Below, one piece after another: positions 32,421 through 43,112 of a stretch of DNA of 64,000 nt; the stretch's first letter is position 1; each line of letters starts with the position of its first letter. Under the pieces are notes generated by a model that saw only the letters and a list, made by a program, of their open reading frames with translations, was not told the DNA's origin and made no database searches. The position numbers were made by a program, and so were the translations under genes. The DNA is taken from positions 248,001 through 312,000 of the forward strand of contig JANFAH010000001.1 in assembly GCA_024663395.1 (NCBI GenBank), read 5' to 3'. Source of the DNA: Pisolithus tinctorius (taxonomy: Eukaryota > Basidiomycota > Agaricomycetes > Boletales > Pisolithaceae).

Positions 32421-34007
32421 TAATTTGTGGTTGACGTGCCATCGTGAGTGGTGCAACAGGGCCCAACGGTAGTTACCATGTTAGTTGCAACAAACTGGCA
32501 TGAACTTGTGGGGATTCAGCAAAAATGAGACGTCTCCTTGTCCAGAAGCTTCCACACTTGATCATAGTTGACTGTTGGGCACATCAGGCAGGTAATATTC
32601 TACCTAGCAGTGAGATTCCATATCTAACAAAAGCAATACAGGTGAATCTGATTGTTGGCAACATCTTCAAGGTGAAGGGGGCCTTTATCCAGATTGTTGA
32701 TGATGCCCTGGAAGTTGTCAAGTGGTTCAACAATCACAGTCATGCATTGGGAATCCTTTTGGATACCCAGCACCAACTGGTTGGGCAGCCTCTCAGCCTT
32801 GTCTTGCCAATTCTCACATGGTGGACCTCACATTTCCTTTCTGTCCATCAGCTCCTCCAACTTGAACCAGCATTTAAACAGATGCTCACAAAAGTACCCC
32901 ACAATGATCTCATAATGTGTGCTGGGTCCAGGGCAGATATGAAGAGAAAGGCTCAACAGGTTTTAGACATTTTGCAACACTATGATTTTTGGTATAAATT
33001 TCAGATGTATGTCACTGGGCAGTTGTAAGTTATGTCACTAAGTTGCCAATTTGCAGAGTCAAACAGCATCTCAAGCCTCTTGCCATTGCCACAAATGCAA
33101 CACAGAGCAACTATGCATGGCTGGAGGTTGTGCTGGTCACCCTTGTGATTCTGTATCACAAGTTTTGTGATCCAACTCTTGACCCTACCATATGTGAAGC
33201 AGCTCACAACAGTTTGGAAAAACACTGGAAGAAAGCTGACCAAGATATTTTCCTTCTCACAGTTATCCTCAACCCATACCTGTGGGTTTCTTGTTTCTCA
33301 GAGCACAGTCCTTATTGGAATTTCTCAAATGTATGGCACCTTTCACACAGAGTCTTCCAGCAGCTTTATGGGATGGAGCCAAATCTTGAATTTCAATGAA
33401 TGCTACAGGATTATGTCAGTGCGATTGGTGGATGGTCAGCAGTCGACATGGGCCTTGATCAGCATGCAGAACAGGCCAAATGTGAGGTATGTGTCTTGCA
33501 GCTGCAGGCCATCTTGAATTCCTATACTAATTAGGCTTCCACTATGTCTAGAACCAGAGCATGAACCTCATCCAAGTTTGGTGGAATATGGATGAGATCC
33601 AGATTGGACTGAACAATGACAACATACATGCCCATGCCATCACAAGAAATGGTCGCTCCAGTTTCATCTTACTAGCCATCCACATTCTTTCTGTTGTCCC
33701 CAACTCTGCTGCAACAGAACAACTATTCAGTCAGTTTGGCATTATCCACTCAAAACTCTGCAATCACCTGTCAGTGGAGAAAGTGTGCAAGCAAGCTCTT
33801 GTCAGAGCTGACACAATTACTCAGCATGGTTACCTTCGAGGTGTGAAGAGGAAGTTTGTTGAAGTTGGTGATGATGACAATGAATTGCCAGTGGCCATCC
33901 CCCTTCAAATGGCAGGAGTTCAAACCAGCTGCCCAACCAGCACAACAACCAGCCTACCTGGGCTAGCCCAGGACTCCACCCCTGCTGCTGCACCAGCATA
34001 TCCCAAC

Positions 34008-34313
34008 TGTAATGACTGGTAGACTCTTCACTTTTGCATTTCCTAGTTGCCCTTATATATCCACCCTCTGGTTAGGGTTACGCTTTAGGGATGCTTAGTC
34101 ATCTTGGACTTTTCCTTTTGTTTACTTTTCTCTAGAACATTCTCTTGTGGCAGTATGTACAAACAGTAAGGCAGTATATAAGTCCTGTCATTTGTCATAG
34201 CCAGTTTCTCTAATCTAGTTCACTTTGAGCCTTGTCCTCATTCAACAGGTTCCACTCCCAATCTCTCTGGTTTGAAGTGATAGCTGAGAAGACCTTTGTC
34301 TTTGGTTGCTTCA
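34008..34313 (+). repeat. gypsy-2 5' LTR
   Basis: 306 bp. TATA-like TATATAAG at 34,175-34,182 lies about 30 bp before TAATCTAGTTCA (34,211-34,222), the likely transcript start region. Confidence 0.93.
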
Positions 34314-34315
34314 CT

Positions 34316-34327
34316 TGAACTAGATTA
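34316..34327 (+). promoter_or_regulatory. gypsy-2 self-priming primer-binding site
   Basis: TGAACTAGATTA, two bases after the LTR, is the exact 12-nt reverse complement of TAATCTAGTTCA at 34,211-34,222 in the LTR. This is the arrangement of Tf1/sushi elements, whose own RNA 5' end primes reverse transcription. Confidence 0.75.
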
Positions 34328-34878
34328 TAACTTCTCCCCTATCCCTTCATACCTGGTGCCAAGGGTCAATGGTAGTATGATACTCAGAGTGGGCAGTTCC
34401 ACCTGTAGATTCTTTTCACCTCTGTCAGTGTGACTGAGAGCACCCAAGCAACAAAGCCAGTTGGGCAAGCATCTTAGGGAGTTTTAGTTTATGTATATAC
34501 ACTGTCCTGAGGTCAAGCTCAGTGTATGCAGGCTGATGCTTGATCAAGAGGACCTGCAAGGTCCAGAGTGGCTGAGCCATATATAGTTGTAGCTCCTGCA
34601 TGGCAGTGCAGCAGAGGTAGACCCATAGTTGACATTCTTGCACCCACCATAGTTTGCATAGTGTGCCAGGCTGGTCCCTCCCTATCTCTAGGAGGTCAAT
34701 CAGGTGCATGACAGCGAACAGACTATGTGTTTAGTGGTCTTGAACATCATTGGCAAGTAGTACACCTACTTTACTTTTAGTTTACCACCATTCCCACTGT
34801 AAAGAAGGAAGAGGTTGAGCTTCATCTCCCTCTTAGATTCCTCCCTTACAAAAGGGAACTTTCCACCCTGCACCTTTC

Positions 34879-36075
34879 ATGCTTGCTTTCCCACTCACCC
34901 CACTTCCCCTTCCCCCTCTCAAGCTTTTCCATGAGGTAACTCCAGAGCTCATCTATCCTTCACCCTCGCCCTCCCCCAACTGGAATGAACTCAGGTTCAT
35001 CTTTAACATCCCTTACAATCTTCAGAACCACCATTCCATCTGCTGCCCCCTTTGTCACCCAGTCCCACTAACCAGCAGAAATGGACCCAACCCACCCCAA
35101 CCACCACAGATTGATTATGCCATGGTGCAGGCTATGGCAGCAGCAATGGCTCAGGCCATGCAACAGTATGTTCCTGCACCAGCTGTGGTGCAAACTAACA
35201 ACTTCAACCCCAAGAAGAGGGGTGTTGCTGAACCTGGAACTTTTGATGGTTCCATAGCTAAATATGAGGAGTGGGTCATCAAAATGAGGGCCTTCTGCAA
35301 AGCAGCTGTCCACCACTATACAAGCCAGGACTGCATGGTGTTCTGGACCCAGATGACCAGTCTGATCGCTGGTAACTACACTTGGGCCAAGTTGGACTTC
35401 CACTTGGCGAACAGAAACTGGCCAACCATTGATGAGGTGGTGGCTGATCTCAACTCCCACTTCTGGCCCATGAACAATGGGGATTGGGCCTGGAAGAAAA
35501 TGCAAAAGGCAAGGCAGGGACAGTCTTGAATGGATGCCTTCTTGGCAGAATTTGACAGTTGGAAGCTGATGGCAAGTGCTTCTGACAATCTAGCCATCCT
35601 GTGCCTCAAACAGGCAATAAACCCCAAGGTGCTCTGCCTCATGCATCACCTGGGGAAGAGAAAAGACATGTACAAGGAGTATGTAATGGAGCTCCAGTTG
35701 GTGGCCAGAAATTTTGAAAACCACCAGTATATGACAGCCTCCTCTTCAAGGGTATGGCCCCAAAACCAGCCTCATGGCTTTTCAGCCACAGGAACACAGC
35801 CTGGGGCCAGTGCCCCTATGGACATAGGCACTGCCCAGCAGCAAGGAAAGGGGAGGGGACCCCCTAAGGACAAGTCCCATATAACCTGTTTTGGATGCAG
35901 CCTGAAGGGCCACTACTGAAGCGAGTGCCCTAAACAGGCACAACCACAAGGATGCCCCATCAGGGCTGTAAATACTGACACTGGACCCAACCCCTGCCTA
36001 CAGGCAATGGAGGGGATGAGCTTTGAATGGATCATTGCTCATATTAACCAGTTAAAAGAATTGGAGCTGCAGTGA
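34879..36075 (+). pseudogene. gypsy-2 Gag
   Basis: Gag-like frame with AEPGTFDGSIAKYEEW, a helical core and the knuckle CFGCSLKGHY-stop-SECPK, where the stop is TGA in place of Arg. Another TGA at about 35,527 (GQS-stop-MDAFL) also fits CGA. The N-terminal extension (34,879-35,080) may be leader rather than protein. Confidence 0.8.
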
Positions 36076-36476
36076 AATCAGGTCCTGCAGACTCTAGCAT
36101 ATGGACATTTGTTCCTGTTTCTCCTTCTTCTTCTTTTACTTATGGATTTCATTCTACTTATGGACTTAAAAATACAAAAGGAAATACAAAAGTTGAAAAT
36201 AAAAATACCAAAAATAGTGTACCAGTAGTTTCTTTCAATTGTTTCTCTTGTCTTGATATTGAAGAACCACAGGAGTTATTTAATGGATCAGAATCTGTTT
36301 CCTCTTCTCCTACTCTTACATCATCTGAAGTGGAGTCCCAAAAGGGCTTGGGGCCAGATGTAAAACCATGCCTGCTTAATTCTGCTTGCAACAAAAAACA
36401 AAAAAAAGTTTCTTTTGATCTCCCCAATCTGGAAAGTAGTAGTGCAAAGACCTCCATATGGTCTGAAACCTGATGC

Positions 36477-36953
36477 ATGCTGAACTTGAAGGACTCAGTG
36501 GAGGTCCCTTTGGTTTTACAGATGAATGCTGGTTTGGCATTCAGGGTGGATGTGCTGCTTGATAGTGGTGCTACTGGAGTATTTATAGATAAGAACTTTG
36601 TTGAGAGGAACTGGATTCCAAAAATAGCACTGCCAAGGGCAGTGGACGTATTTAATGTCGATGGTTTGCCTAATTCCACTGGAAGGATTACACATCAGGC
36701 TCACCTTCAAGTCTCCTACCTTGACCATCATGAGGAACTTCTTGCCAAGATAACTGATCTAGGAGGTAGTACCATGATCCTGGGACATACCTGGTTACAT
36801 CAGCACAACCCACTGATAGATTGGAAAACCAGCAAGGTTAAAATGGGAAGATGTCTGGCTAGATGCCAACAGCTGGCCCCTAAATCCTCATTTGTACACA
36901 AGGTGGAAAAACTTGAAAGGGAAGCCATGGACTCTTACATAACCTGGATTTGA
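36477..36953 (+). CDS. gypsy-2 aspartic protease segment
   Basis: Open segment with the retropepsin active site LLDSGATGVFIDKNF (about residue 31) and the downstream ILGHTWLHQHNPLIDW typical of chromovirus proteases. It is part of the Pol polyprotein; upstream and downstream stops (TGA at about 36,472 and 36,953) isolate it. Confidence 0.8.
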   Translation: MLNLKDSVEVPLVLQMNAGLAFRVDVLLDSGATGVFIDKNFVERNWIPKIALPRAVDVFNVDGLPNSTGRITHQAHLQVSYLDHHEELLAKITDLGGSTMILGHTWLHQHNPLIDWKTSKVKMGRCLARCQQLAPKSSFVHKVEKLEREAMDSYITWI

Positions 36954-38340
36954 AATCTAGGAACAGACAAACTGAAAACAGACAAAACCCCTGAGGAACT
37001 TGTTCTGAAGGCATATCATGAGTATTTATTGATCTTTTCTGAGAAGGAATCTGAGTGCATGCCACTTAGGAAACCTTGGGACCATGCTATAGAACTAAAG
37101 GAGTCATTCATACCAAAAAAGGGAAGGTTGATCCCTCTCTCCCCTGATGAGCAACAAGAAGTCAGTAACTTTGTCGATGGTTAGCTCAAGAAGAGTTATA
37201 TCTGGCCTAGTAAATCACCACAGACTTCTCTGGTGTTCTTCATCCCCAAAAAGGATGGAAAGAGGTGTATGGTCCAGGACTATTGTTATTTAAATGAGCA
37301 TACTGTCAAGAATTCATATCCTCTTCCTTTAATATCTCAGCTTGTAGACAAGTTGAAAGGTTGCAAACTCTTCATGAAGATGGATCTTCATTGGGGTTAC
37401 AACAATGTTAGGATCAAAGAAGGTAACAAATGGAAAGCTGCTTTTGTATGCCATCACAGTGCTTCTGAGCCCCTGGTCATGTTCTTTGGGCTTTGTAACT
37501 TGCCCACCATGTTCCAGAACATGATGAATGATATCTTTGGCAATATGGAAGATGTGCTTGTTGTCTACATCAATGGCCTAATGATATTTACAAAAATGGA
37601 CAATCAGGAGGAGCACAACAAGATCATGTTGGAGGTGCTTAGGAGGCTGAAGATAAATGACTTGTTTGTCAAACCCCAGAAGTGTATCTTCAGACAGCAA
37701 GAGGTGGACTTTCTAGGAATGATCATTGGCATTAATGGAGTACATATGGACCCTGCCAAGATCTCTGCTGTGCAAGATTGGCCTGTACCTACCAACATTC
37801 ACAGAGTTCACAGCTTTCTTGGCTTAGCAAACTTTTACCAACGTTTCATTAAGGACTTCACACAGATCACAAAACCCCTGAACAACCTCATGAAGAAAGA
37901 CCTTCTGTTCATATTGGATGACAAGTGTCAGATGGCATTTGATATGCTGAAAGAAGCCTTCACCACCACCCCTATCCTTATGTTCCCTGATCAGGATCAG
38001 AGGTTTTGGTTAGAAATGGACACTTCAGACTATGCCACCAGAGCAGTGCTCTTGGTAGAATGTGATGACAGTCTCAGGAGACCTGTCACCTACTCCAGTC
38101 ACTCTCTATCTGGGGCTGAACTTAACTATACAGTTCATGACAAAGAAATGCTGGCCATTATCTGTGCATTAGAGCAATGGCATCATTACCTTGAGGTGAC
38201 CCCATACCAATTTGAAATTTGGATGGACCATCACAACCTCAAGTGGTCCATGACCACACAGAAGCTCCAACCATGCTGAGCATGTTGGGCACAGTACTTT
38301 AGTCAATTTAACTGTATTATAGTTCACAAACCTGGAGTCA
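36954..38340 (+). pseudogene. gypsy-2 reverse transcriptase and RNase H, catalytic box lost
   Basis: The RT region includes VFFIPKKDGKRCMVQDYCYLN, MKMDLHWGYNNVRI and FFGLCNLPTMFQNMMND. The catalytic YxDD box reads YING (about 37,566): the first Asp to Asn change is a CpG-type G-to-A. Then come LGLANFYQRFI, LEMDTSDYATRAVL and WMDHHNLKW of RNase H. Stops include TAG at about 37,182 and TGA at 38,277 (QPC-stop-ACWAQYF, family QxCRARWAQYF). Confidence 0.88.
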
Positions 38341-38342
38341 CA

Positions 38343-39520
38343 ATGGGAAGGCCAGATGCCCTGTTGAGACAAGAGGACTTTGTAGAAGGAAAAGAACAGG
38401 AAAAGTCAGAAGAGTCCCTGTTTATAAATCTGAGCCAGGTCTGCTCAGTAAAACTAGAAAATCCCTTCATGGAAGACCTGCAGATTGAGTCCACTAGAGC
38501 CAAAGGAGTTCCCACTGGATGCAAGCTCCAAGGCAGTCTTCATTACAATGGAGAAAAGGTCTGGGTACCTAGTGCACTTAGAAGGAAGCTACTTAATGCT
38601 CTTCATGACTACTCCCCCCTAGCAGGACATTGTGGCATAAAAGGAACTCAGGAGTTGATCACACACTGGTTCACATGGTCCACCTTGAAACCTGATGTAG
38701 AAGAGTATGTGAAGCATTGTCAAACATGCCAAGCCAGCAAGCCTGGAAATAGGCTGCCTGCAGGGGAACTCAAACCTTTACCTATCCCTGATGGGCCTTG
38801 GAGAGAATTAACAACAGACTTTATGGACCTTGGAGTCAAGGGATCTTCAGCAAAATCCCATGTCCTAGTTGTTGTTGACAGGTTCTCTAAGGAAGCTGAG
38901 TTTATCCCCTGCACTGCAGAAGAAACAGCTGCTAGCACAGCTCACCTTTACCTGACACATGTTTGGAAACATCACAGACTTCTGGACTCTATCGTATTGG
39001 ACTGAGGCCCTCAGTTTGCCTCTGCTTTTATGAAGAAACTGTTTAAAATGCTGGGAGTAAGCAGAAACTTTCTACAGCTTTCCACCCACAGACAGATGGA
39101 CAAACAGAGTGGTTGAACCATGAGATCCAGCAGTATTTACAGATGTATGCTGACCAGAAACAGGCTTGCTGGGAGGAATGGCTACCTTTGGCTCAGTTTG
39201 TGTACAACAACTCTGCCTCCTCTTCTACTGGCAAGTGCCCCTTTGAAGTTACTTGACCCTATAGACCTAGGATGGGTGTTGAACCAATGACCTCAAAGGT
39301 AGAAGCAGCAGAGGAAGTTGCCAAATCTTGGTTCCAGGTGTCCCAGGATGTTAAAGCACACCTCACCAAAGTGCATTCCTGGCAGAAGCAACAAATGGAT
39401 AGATGCCACTCATCTGCTCCTTCCTACTCCATTGGATCCCAGGTCTGGCTAGCTACAGACCATCTGTCCTTGAAAGAACAGCAGAGCCACAAACTTTCCA
39501 AGAAGTGGATCTGACCATAT
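38343..39520 (+). pseudogene. gypsy-2 integrase
   Basis: HHCC zinc-binding region (H in NALHDYSPLAGH, CQTCQASK), first catalytic Asp in TTDFMDLG, second in VLD-stop-GPQF at 39,002, where TGA replaces the Arg of DRGPQF. The Glu region after it (GQTEWLNHEIQQY) reads only in a shifted frame, so there is also an indel near 39,080. Non-functional. Confidence 0.85.
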
Positions 39521-39689
39521 GAAGTTCTAGAAGTACTTCCAAATGCTCTTAAATTAAAGTTACCACACAACAAGAGGATTCACCTGGTTGTGAATGTCTC
39601 ATGGGTTAAACCCTATCTTGGTGCTCTTGATGGGCAGCCTGTTAACAGGCCTGGACTGCAGAGGGTTACTGATGAAGGAGATGTCAAAT

Positions 39690-39966
39690 ATGAGGTTGAA
39701 TAAGTTGTTGACTCCCATTTGAAATGTGGAGCTCTTCAGTTCCTTGTGCATTGGAGGGGATACCCCAAAGAAGATCATACTTGGGAGCCAGCCTCTGCCT
39801 TGAAGAATTCGCAGTCAGTGATCAAGGATTTTTATCAATCCCACCCTGGGGCACCCTGTAAATTATTTCTCCTTTCATCAGAAAGCTTTGACAGCTTGTT
39901 CACACCCATGCCAGAACTGTTGACTACCATTTGTCCTATCTGGTCTTGCCTGGAAGTCAAGCCTTA
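39690..39966 (+). pseudogene. gypsy-2 chromodomain
   Basis: VVDSHLKCGALQFLVHWRGY then PKEDHTWEPASALKNSQSVI is a clear chromodomain, the module that directs chromoviruses to methylated-H3K9 chromatin. A TAA stop lies just upstream (about 39,702). It ends the polyprotein about 10 bp before the right LTR. Confidence 0.88.
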
Positions 39967-39977
39967 GGAGGGGATAG

Positions 39978-40283
39978 TGTAATGACCAGTAGACTCTTCA
40001 CTTTCACGTTTCCTAGTCACCCTTATATATCCACCCTCTGGTTAGGGTTACACTTTAGGGATGCTTAGTCATCTTGGACTTTTCCTTTTGTTTACTTTTC
40101 TCTAGAACATTCTCTTGTGGCAGTACATACAAACAGTAAGGCAGTATATAAGTCCCATTGTTTGTCATAGCCAGTTTCTCTAATCTAGTTTGTTTTGAGC
40201 CTTGTCCTCATTCAATGGGTTCCACTCCCAATCTCTCTGGTTTGAAGTGATAGTTGAGAAGACCTTCACCTTTGGTTGCTTCA
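39978..40283 (+). repeat. gypsy-2 3' LTR
   Basis: 306 bp, same length as the left LTR. Purine-rich TAGGAGGGGATAG lies just before it as the polypurine tract. Its TAATCTAGTTTG carries decay changes in the self-priming word. Confidence 0.93.
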
Positions 40284-41052
40284 CCAACTCACCCACAATG
40301 CCAGTGTGCCCCCCCACTGTTGCTACTGTACCAGCTCAGGGCAGTGTAACTGCACAGCCAAACCCACCCACTGCTGTTGTGGCTGCCACTATCCCCCAGT
40401 CCCAAGCATCTCACACTACCACTTGTGTTACCACAGCCATGACTTCAACTGCTACCCCTTCCATGACCTGTCACATCAGCCACCAAGAACTTACTACTGC
40501 AGAATCCCACATACTGACAGATGCTGCTGTGTGAACAGGCTGTTTATTCACACCAATTGTAAGTGAACTCATTCATGATGTTGAAGCTGAAGAGGACTCC
40601 AACCTAATCCCAGTCCCAATGGCAACACATACCACAGGAGGCTCCATTTCTTTGCTCCTCAAGGACCTTTTCCATTTTCCCTCCTCCAGAATGTCAATCA
40701 CAATGTCAAAACTACAAAACTTTTGGAACATGTGTGAGACAGGTTTGCATTATGAAATTACACTTCATGATATGATACATAACCAGAATATTGCAACACA
40801 TCTTGATGATGAGGACATCTGTGACAGCTGGAGTTAATATTATAGGCTTATAGCCATTAGTAATCCGACTTTTTTTAATCAAATTTCATTGCTAAGTCCC
40901 CTTATCTTGATTTGAACATCTACATTAATAACACCTACAATCATTCCTCAACCATGGGTTTAACTTCAACCAGTTAAGGGCTGTGTCTCACTTTGAGTTC
41001 AACCACAGTTAAACTAGTGGTTTAACTAGTTAAGATGACCACTGCATGAGGC

Positions 41053-41530
41053 TGTGAAGTACGGGTTTACCCTTGGGTGACCAGGCTTCAAGACTGGGTG
41101 ACAGGGGCCAGTCCAGGTGGCCAGAGTCAAGCCAGAAGACAGGGGTTAAGTCTGAGTGGCCAAAGTCGAGGCCAGGAGACAGGGGCCAAGTCTGGTTGGA
41201 CTGGAGTCGAGGCCAGAGGTCAGGGGCTAAGTCCGGAGGACTGGACTTAAGGCCGGGAGCATGGGAACAAGACTGGTAGCATGGGAAACTGACCAGTGTT
41301 GGAGTGCGCACAAGGGGAAGCCAGTCCAGGGTTGGATCTACCTCCCTTGGTCTCAGCTTATGTGCTGTACCCTTATGCAAGCCAGGGAGAGGTCCGGGAC
41401 AGGGGTCAGGGATAGCTTAAGGCTCGGCCTTAGCTATAGAGTAGATCAAGGGGTAACACAGAGTTGAGGGTAATACTAAGTTGATATTCTGACTGAGGGT
41501 GCTATGAAGTATGTACAGGGGTTAAATACA
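41053..41530. repeat. LTR-like repeat R1, copy 2
   Basis: TGTGAAGTACGGGTTTACCC to GGGTTAAATACA, homologous to 19,047-19,486 with about 40 extra bases from internal repeat expansion (AGGGG..AAGTC(T/C)..GGCCA motifs). Confidence 0.75.
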
Positions 41531-42452
41531 TGAGGCCGGTCCGGGATAACGAACATAGAGCTGGACTTGTTAATAAGCTATTAGCAAGAAGACTAGCAAG
41601 AGAGTGGATAGCCATAGTGGCTGTGCTGAGGCTAATAGCCAAAGTCTGGGTGACCAGCATACCAGGGTCAGACACAGGATTTGTACAGTAAGCAAAGTCA
41701 GATGAACAGGCTAGACTAAATATAGTACAAACAAAGGGAAACAGACCGGAGTTATGTCTGGGTGACCCAGACATAGACCTGGGAGGACCAGGGTGGAGCA
41801 GCACAAGGCCAGGAGGCCAAAATGGACTGGAGATAGGGGTAAAACACCGGACTTGAGTTATGCAGGCTGGAGTTGAGTTATCTAGGGCCAGGATTGGGTT
41901 TTCTAGGCTGGACTAGGACCAGACTTGACCGGAGATAGGGGCTAGGGGTCCGGACTGGACTGGGACCAAGTCTGAGAGTCATGGATATGACAGAGGCCAG
42001 TCCAGAGTAATGAACATAAAGCCAAACTTGTTAATAAGCTATTAGTGAGATGATTAGCAAGGTGAGGACAGCCACAGTGGCTGTGCCAAGACTAATAGCC
42101 AAAGTCCAGGTGACTGGCATACTGGAGTCAGACACAGGTTTCATACAGTAAGCAAAAGTCAGACAAAAGGACTAGACTAAATATAGTGCAAACATGGAAA
42201 ACAGACCAGAGTTATGTCCAGGTGACCCAGACATGGACCTGGGAGGACTGGGGTGGAGCAGTGCAAGGCTGGGAGGCCAGAGTGGACCAGAGATAGGGGT
42301 AAAACACTGGACTTGAGTTATTCAGGTCAGAGTTGGGTTATCTAGGACTGGAGTTGGGTTTTCTAGGCTGGACTAGGACCAGACTTGACTGGAGTTAGGG
42401 GCTATGGGTCTGGACTGGACCAGGATTGAGTCCAAGAGTCATGGATATGATA
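41531..42452. repeat. ~461-bp tandem duplication
   Basis: Two copies, 41,531-41,992 and about 41,993-42,452, each running from GAGGCC(G/A)GTCC...GA(A)CATA through TTGTTAATAAGCTATTAG to GAGTCATGGATATGA. No gene inside. Together with R1 it may be the remains of a non-autonomous LTR element. Confidence 0.75.
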
Positions 42453-42940
42453 AGTCCCAGTTTCAGGACAAAATGTACATGTTGGATGACCCACTTTTAG
42501 GACTACAAGTGACTGAATCATGTGGCCATGGAGTGACTTGAACAACACTTTGCTGCACTCCATCATGTTGGAGTTTAACATATTTACCTTAGTCATGTTC
42601 CAGCAAGCACAGCATTATGTAATCGAAAAAGCGTACACTTTGCAGTTACTTATTCACCTGCACCTCAGCTTCAACCAACTTGAAGTCTGAGGTGAGACTC
42701 ATACATTCTTTCTACAGGACATTTACTTACCTACCTAGAATAATCCTTCCTTTCAGTCCAGTACTTGATTCCCTCTGCAGTTCATCAACCTTCAAAACAT
42801 CATACTCAAGCAACTTTCTGTGCACTATGATGTTTTGGCTGAGCTCACTTTGTGGGACAACCATGGAGATGATGGACCAACAGCATTTGAACCTGTATTT
42901 GAGGGATGAAAGCACCCATCATTTCTAGTTTCATGACATG
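42453..42940 (+). pseudogene. coding-like fragment upstream of Harbinger
   Basis: The plus strand at 42,770-42,905 reads FINLQNIILKQLSVHYDVL and AELTLWDNHGDDGPTAFEPVFEG, then stops. It could be part of the same broken gene that resumes at 47,054 beyond the Harbinger element. Family not recognised. Confidence 0.3.
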
Positions 42941-43112
42941 TAAGAGCTAGTTCAGAAACCTCAGGTAAGCCACAACTAGTTCCTTCAATGCTTGTACATG
43001 TTTTTCCACTGGGGCAGTTTGCATAGTGAGTTTGAATTGAGTTTGAAACATGTCCTGTGATGGATTATGATGATCTGGATCACCTTAGGCTTGCCTGGGT
43101 ATCAGCTGCCAC

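Larger units (their letters stand above)
20895..32509. mobile_element. KDZ (Kyakuja-Dileera-Zisupton) DNA transposon, 11.6 kb, with cargo genes
   Basis: Inserted in the hAT transposase gene with an ~8-bp duplication. The two ends are related as imperfect inverted repeats: 20,895-20,975 and the reverse complement of 32,430-32,509 share GGTAACTACCGT and flanking TTGCAA and TGTTGCA words. Both subterminal regions carry arrays of TTGCAAC/TTGCAATG motifs. Inside are the KDZ transposase (plus) and at least four other genes. CpG is common, in contrast with the host hAT, so the insertion is younger than most of the decay. Confidence 0.9.
34008..40283 (+). mobile_element. Ty3/gypsy chromovirus (gypsy-2), full length, TSD CCAAC
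   Basis: Two 306-bp LTRs (34,008-34,313 and 39,978-40,283), each starting TGTAATGAC and ending GGTTGCTTCA, flanked by CCAAC at 34,003-34,007 and 40,284-40,288. It lies inside the 3' coding part of the hAT transposase. Contents in order: gag, protease, RT, RNase H, integrase, chromodomain. The coding region has many stops and is inactive. Confidence 0.95.
19915..40837 (+). pseudogene. hAT transposase, split by two insertions
   Basis: Segments: 19,915-20,694 and 20,749-20,890 (intron 20,695-20,748), then 32,518-33,009 and later exons to 34,007, then 40,284-40,837. N-terminal part: KHTAECP zinc-finger-like remnant and GKFATGQCNGWKN; middle: RLIAWCSDAGRD, which rejoins exactly in frame with SAKMRRLLVQKLPHLI and CWAHQ across the KDZ insertion; C terminus: the hATC dimerisation region PNSAATEQLFSQFG. 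The tail after the gypsy insertion stays in frame across the CCAAC duplication. Two in-frame TGA codons (about 33,398 and 40,532), each where CGA would fit, also inactivate it. Confidence 0.9.
19493..41044 (+). mobile_element. hAT DNA transposon, carrying nested KDZ and gypsy insertions
   Basis: Bounded by inverted CAGTGGTCATC (19,493-19,503 and its reverse complement at 41,034-41,044) with the 8-bp duplication CATGAGGC on both sides. Removing the KDZ insert (20,895-32,509 plus one 8-bp repeat) and the gypsy-2 insert (34,008-40,283 plus one 5-bp repeat) leaves an element of about 3.6 kb with one transposase gene. Subterminal sequences at both ends are rich in TTAACTAGTT-like motifs. Confidence 0.93.

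Noticed and set aside
20895..32509. TET/JBP dioxygenase cargo in the KDZ element
   Set aside because: No HxD...H...R dioxygenase pattern seen in any cargo frame.
34360..34420. tRNA gene in the gypsy-2 leader (TCAATGGTAGTATGATACTC)
   Set aside because: No complete cloverleaf can be drawn; resemblance is limited to one stretch.
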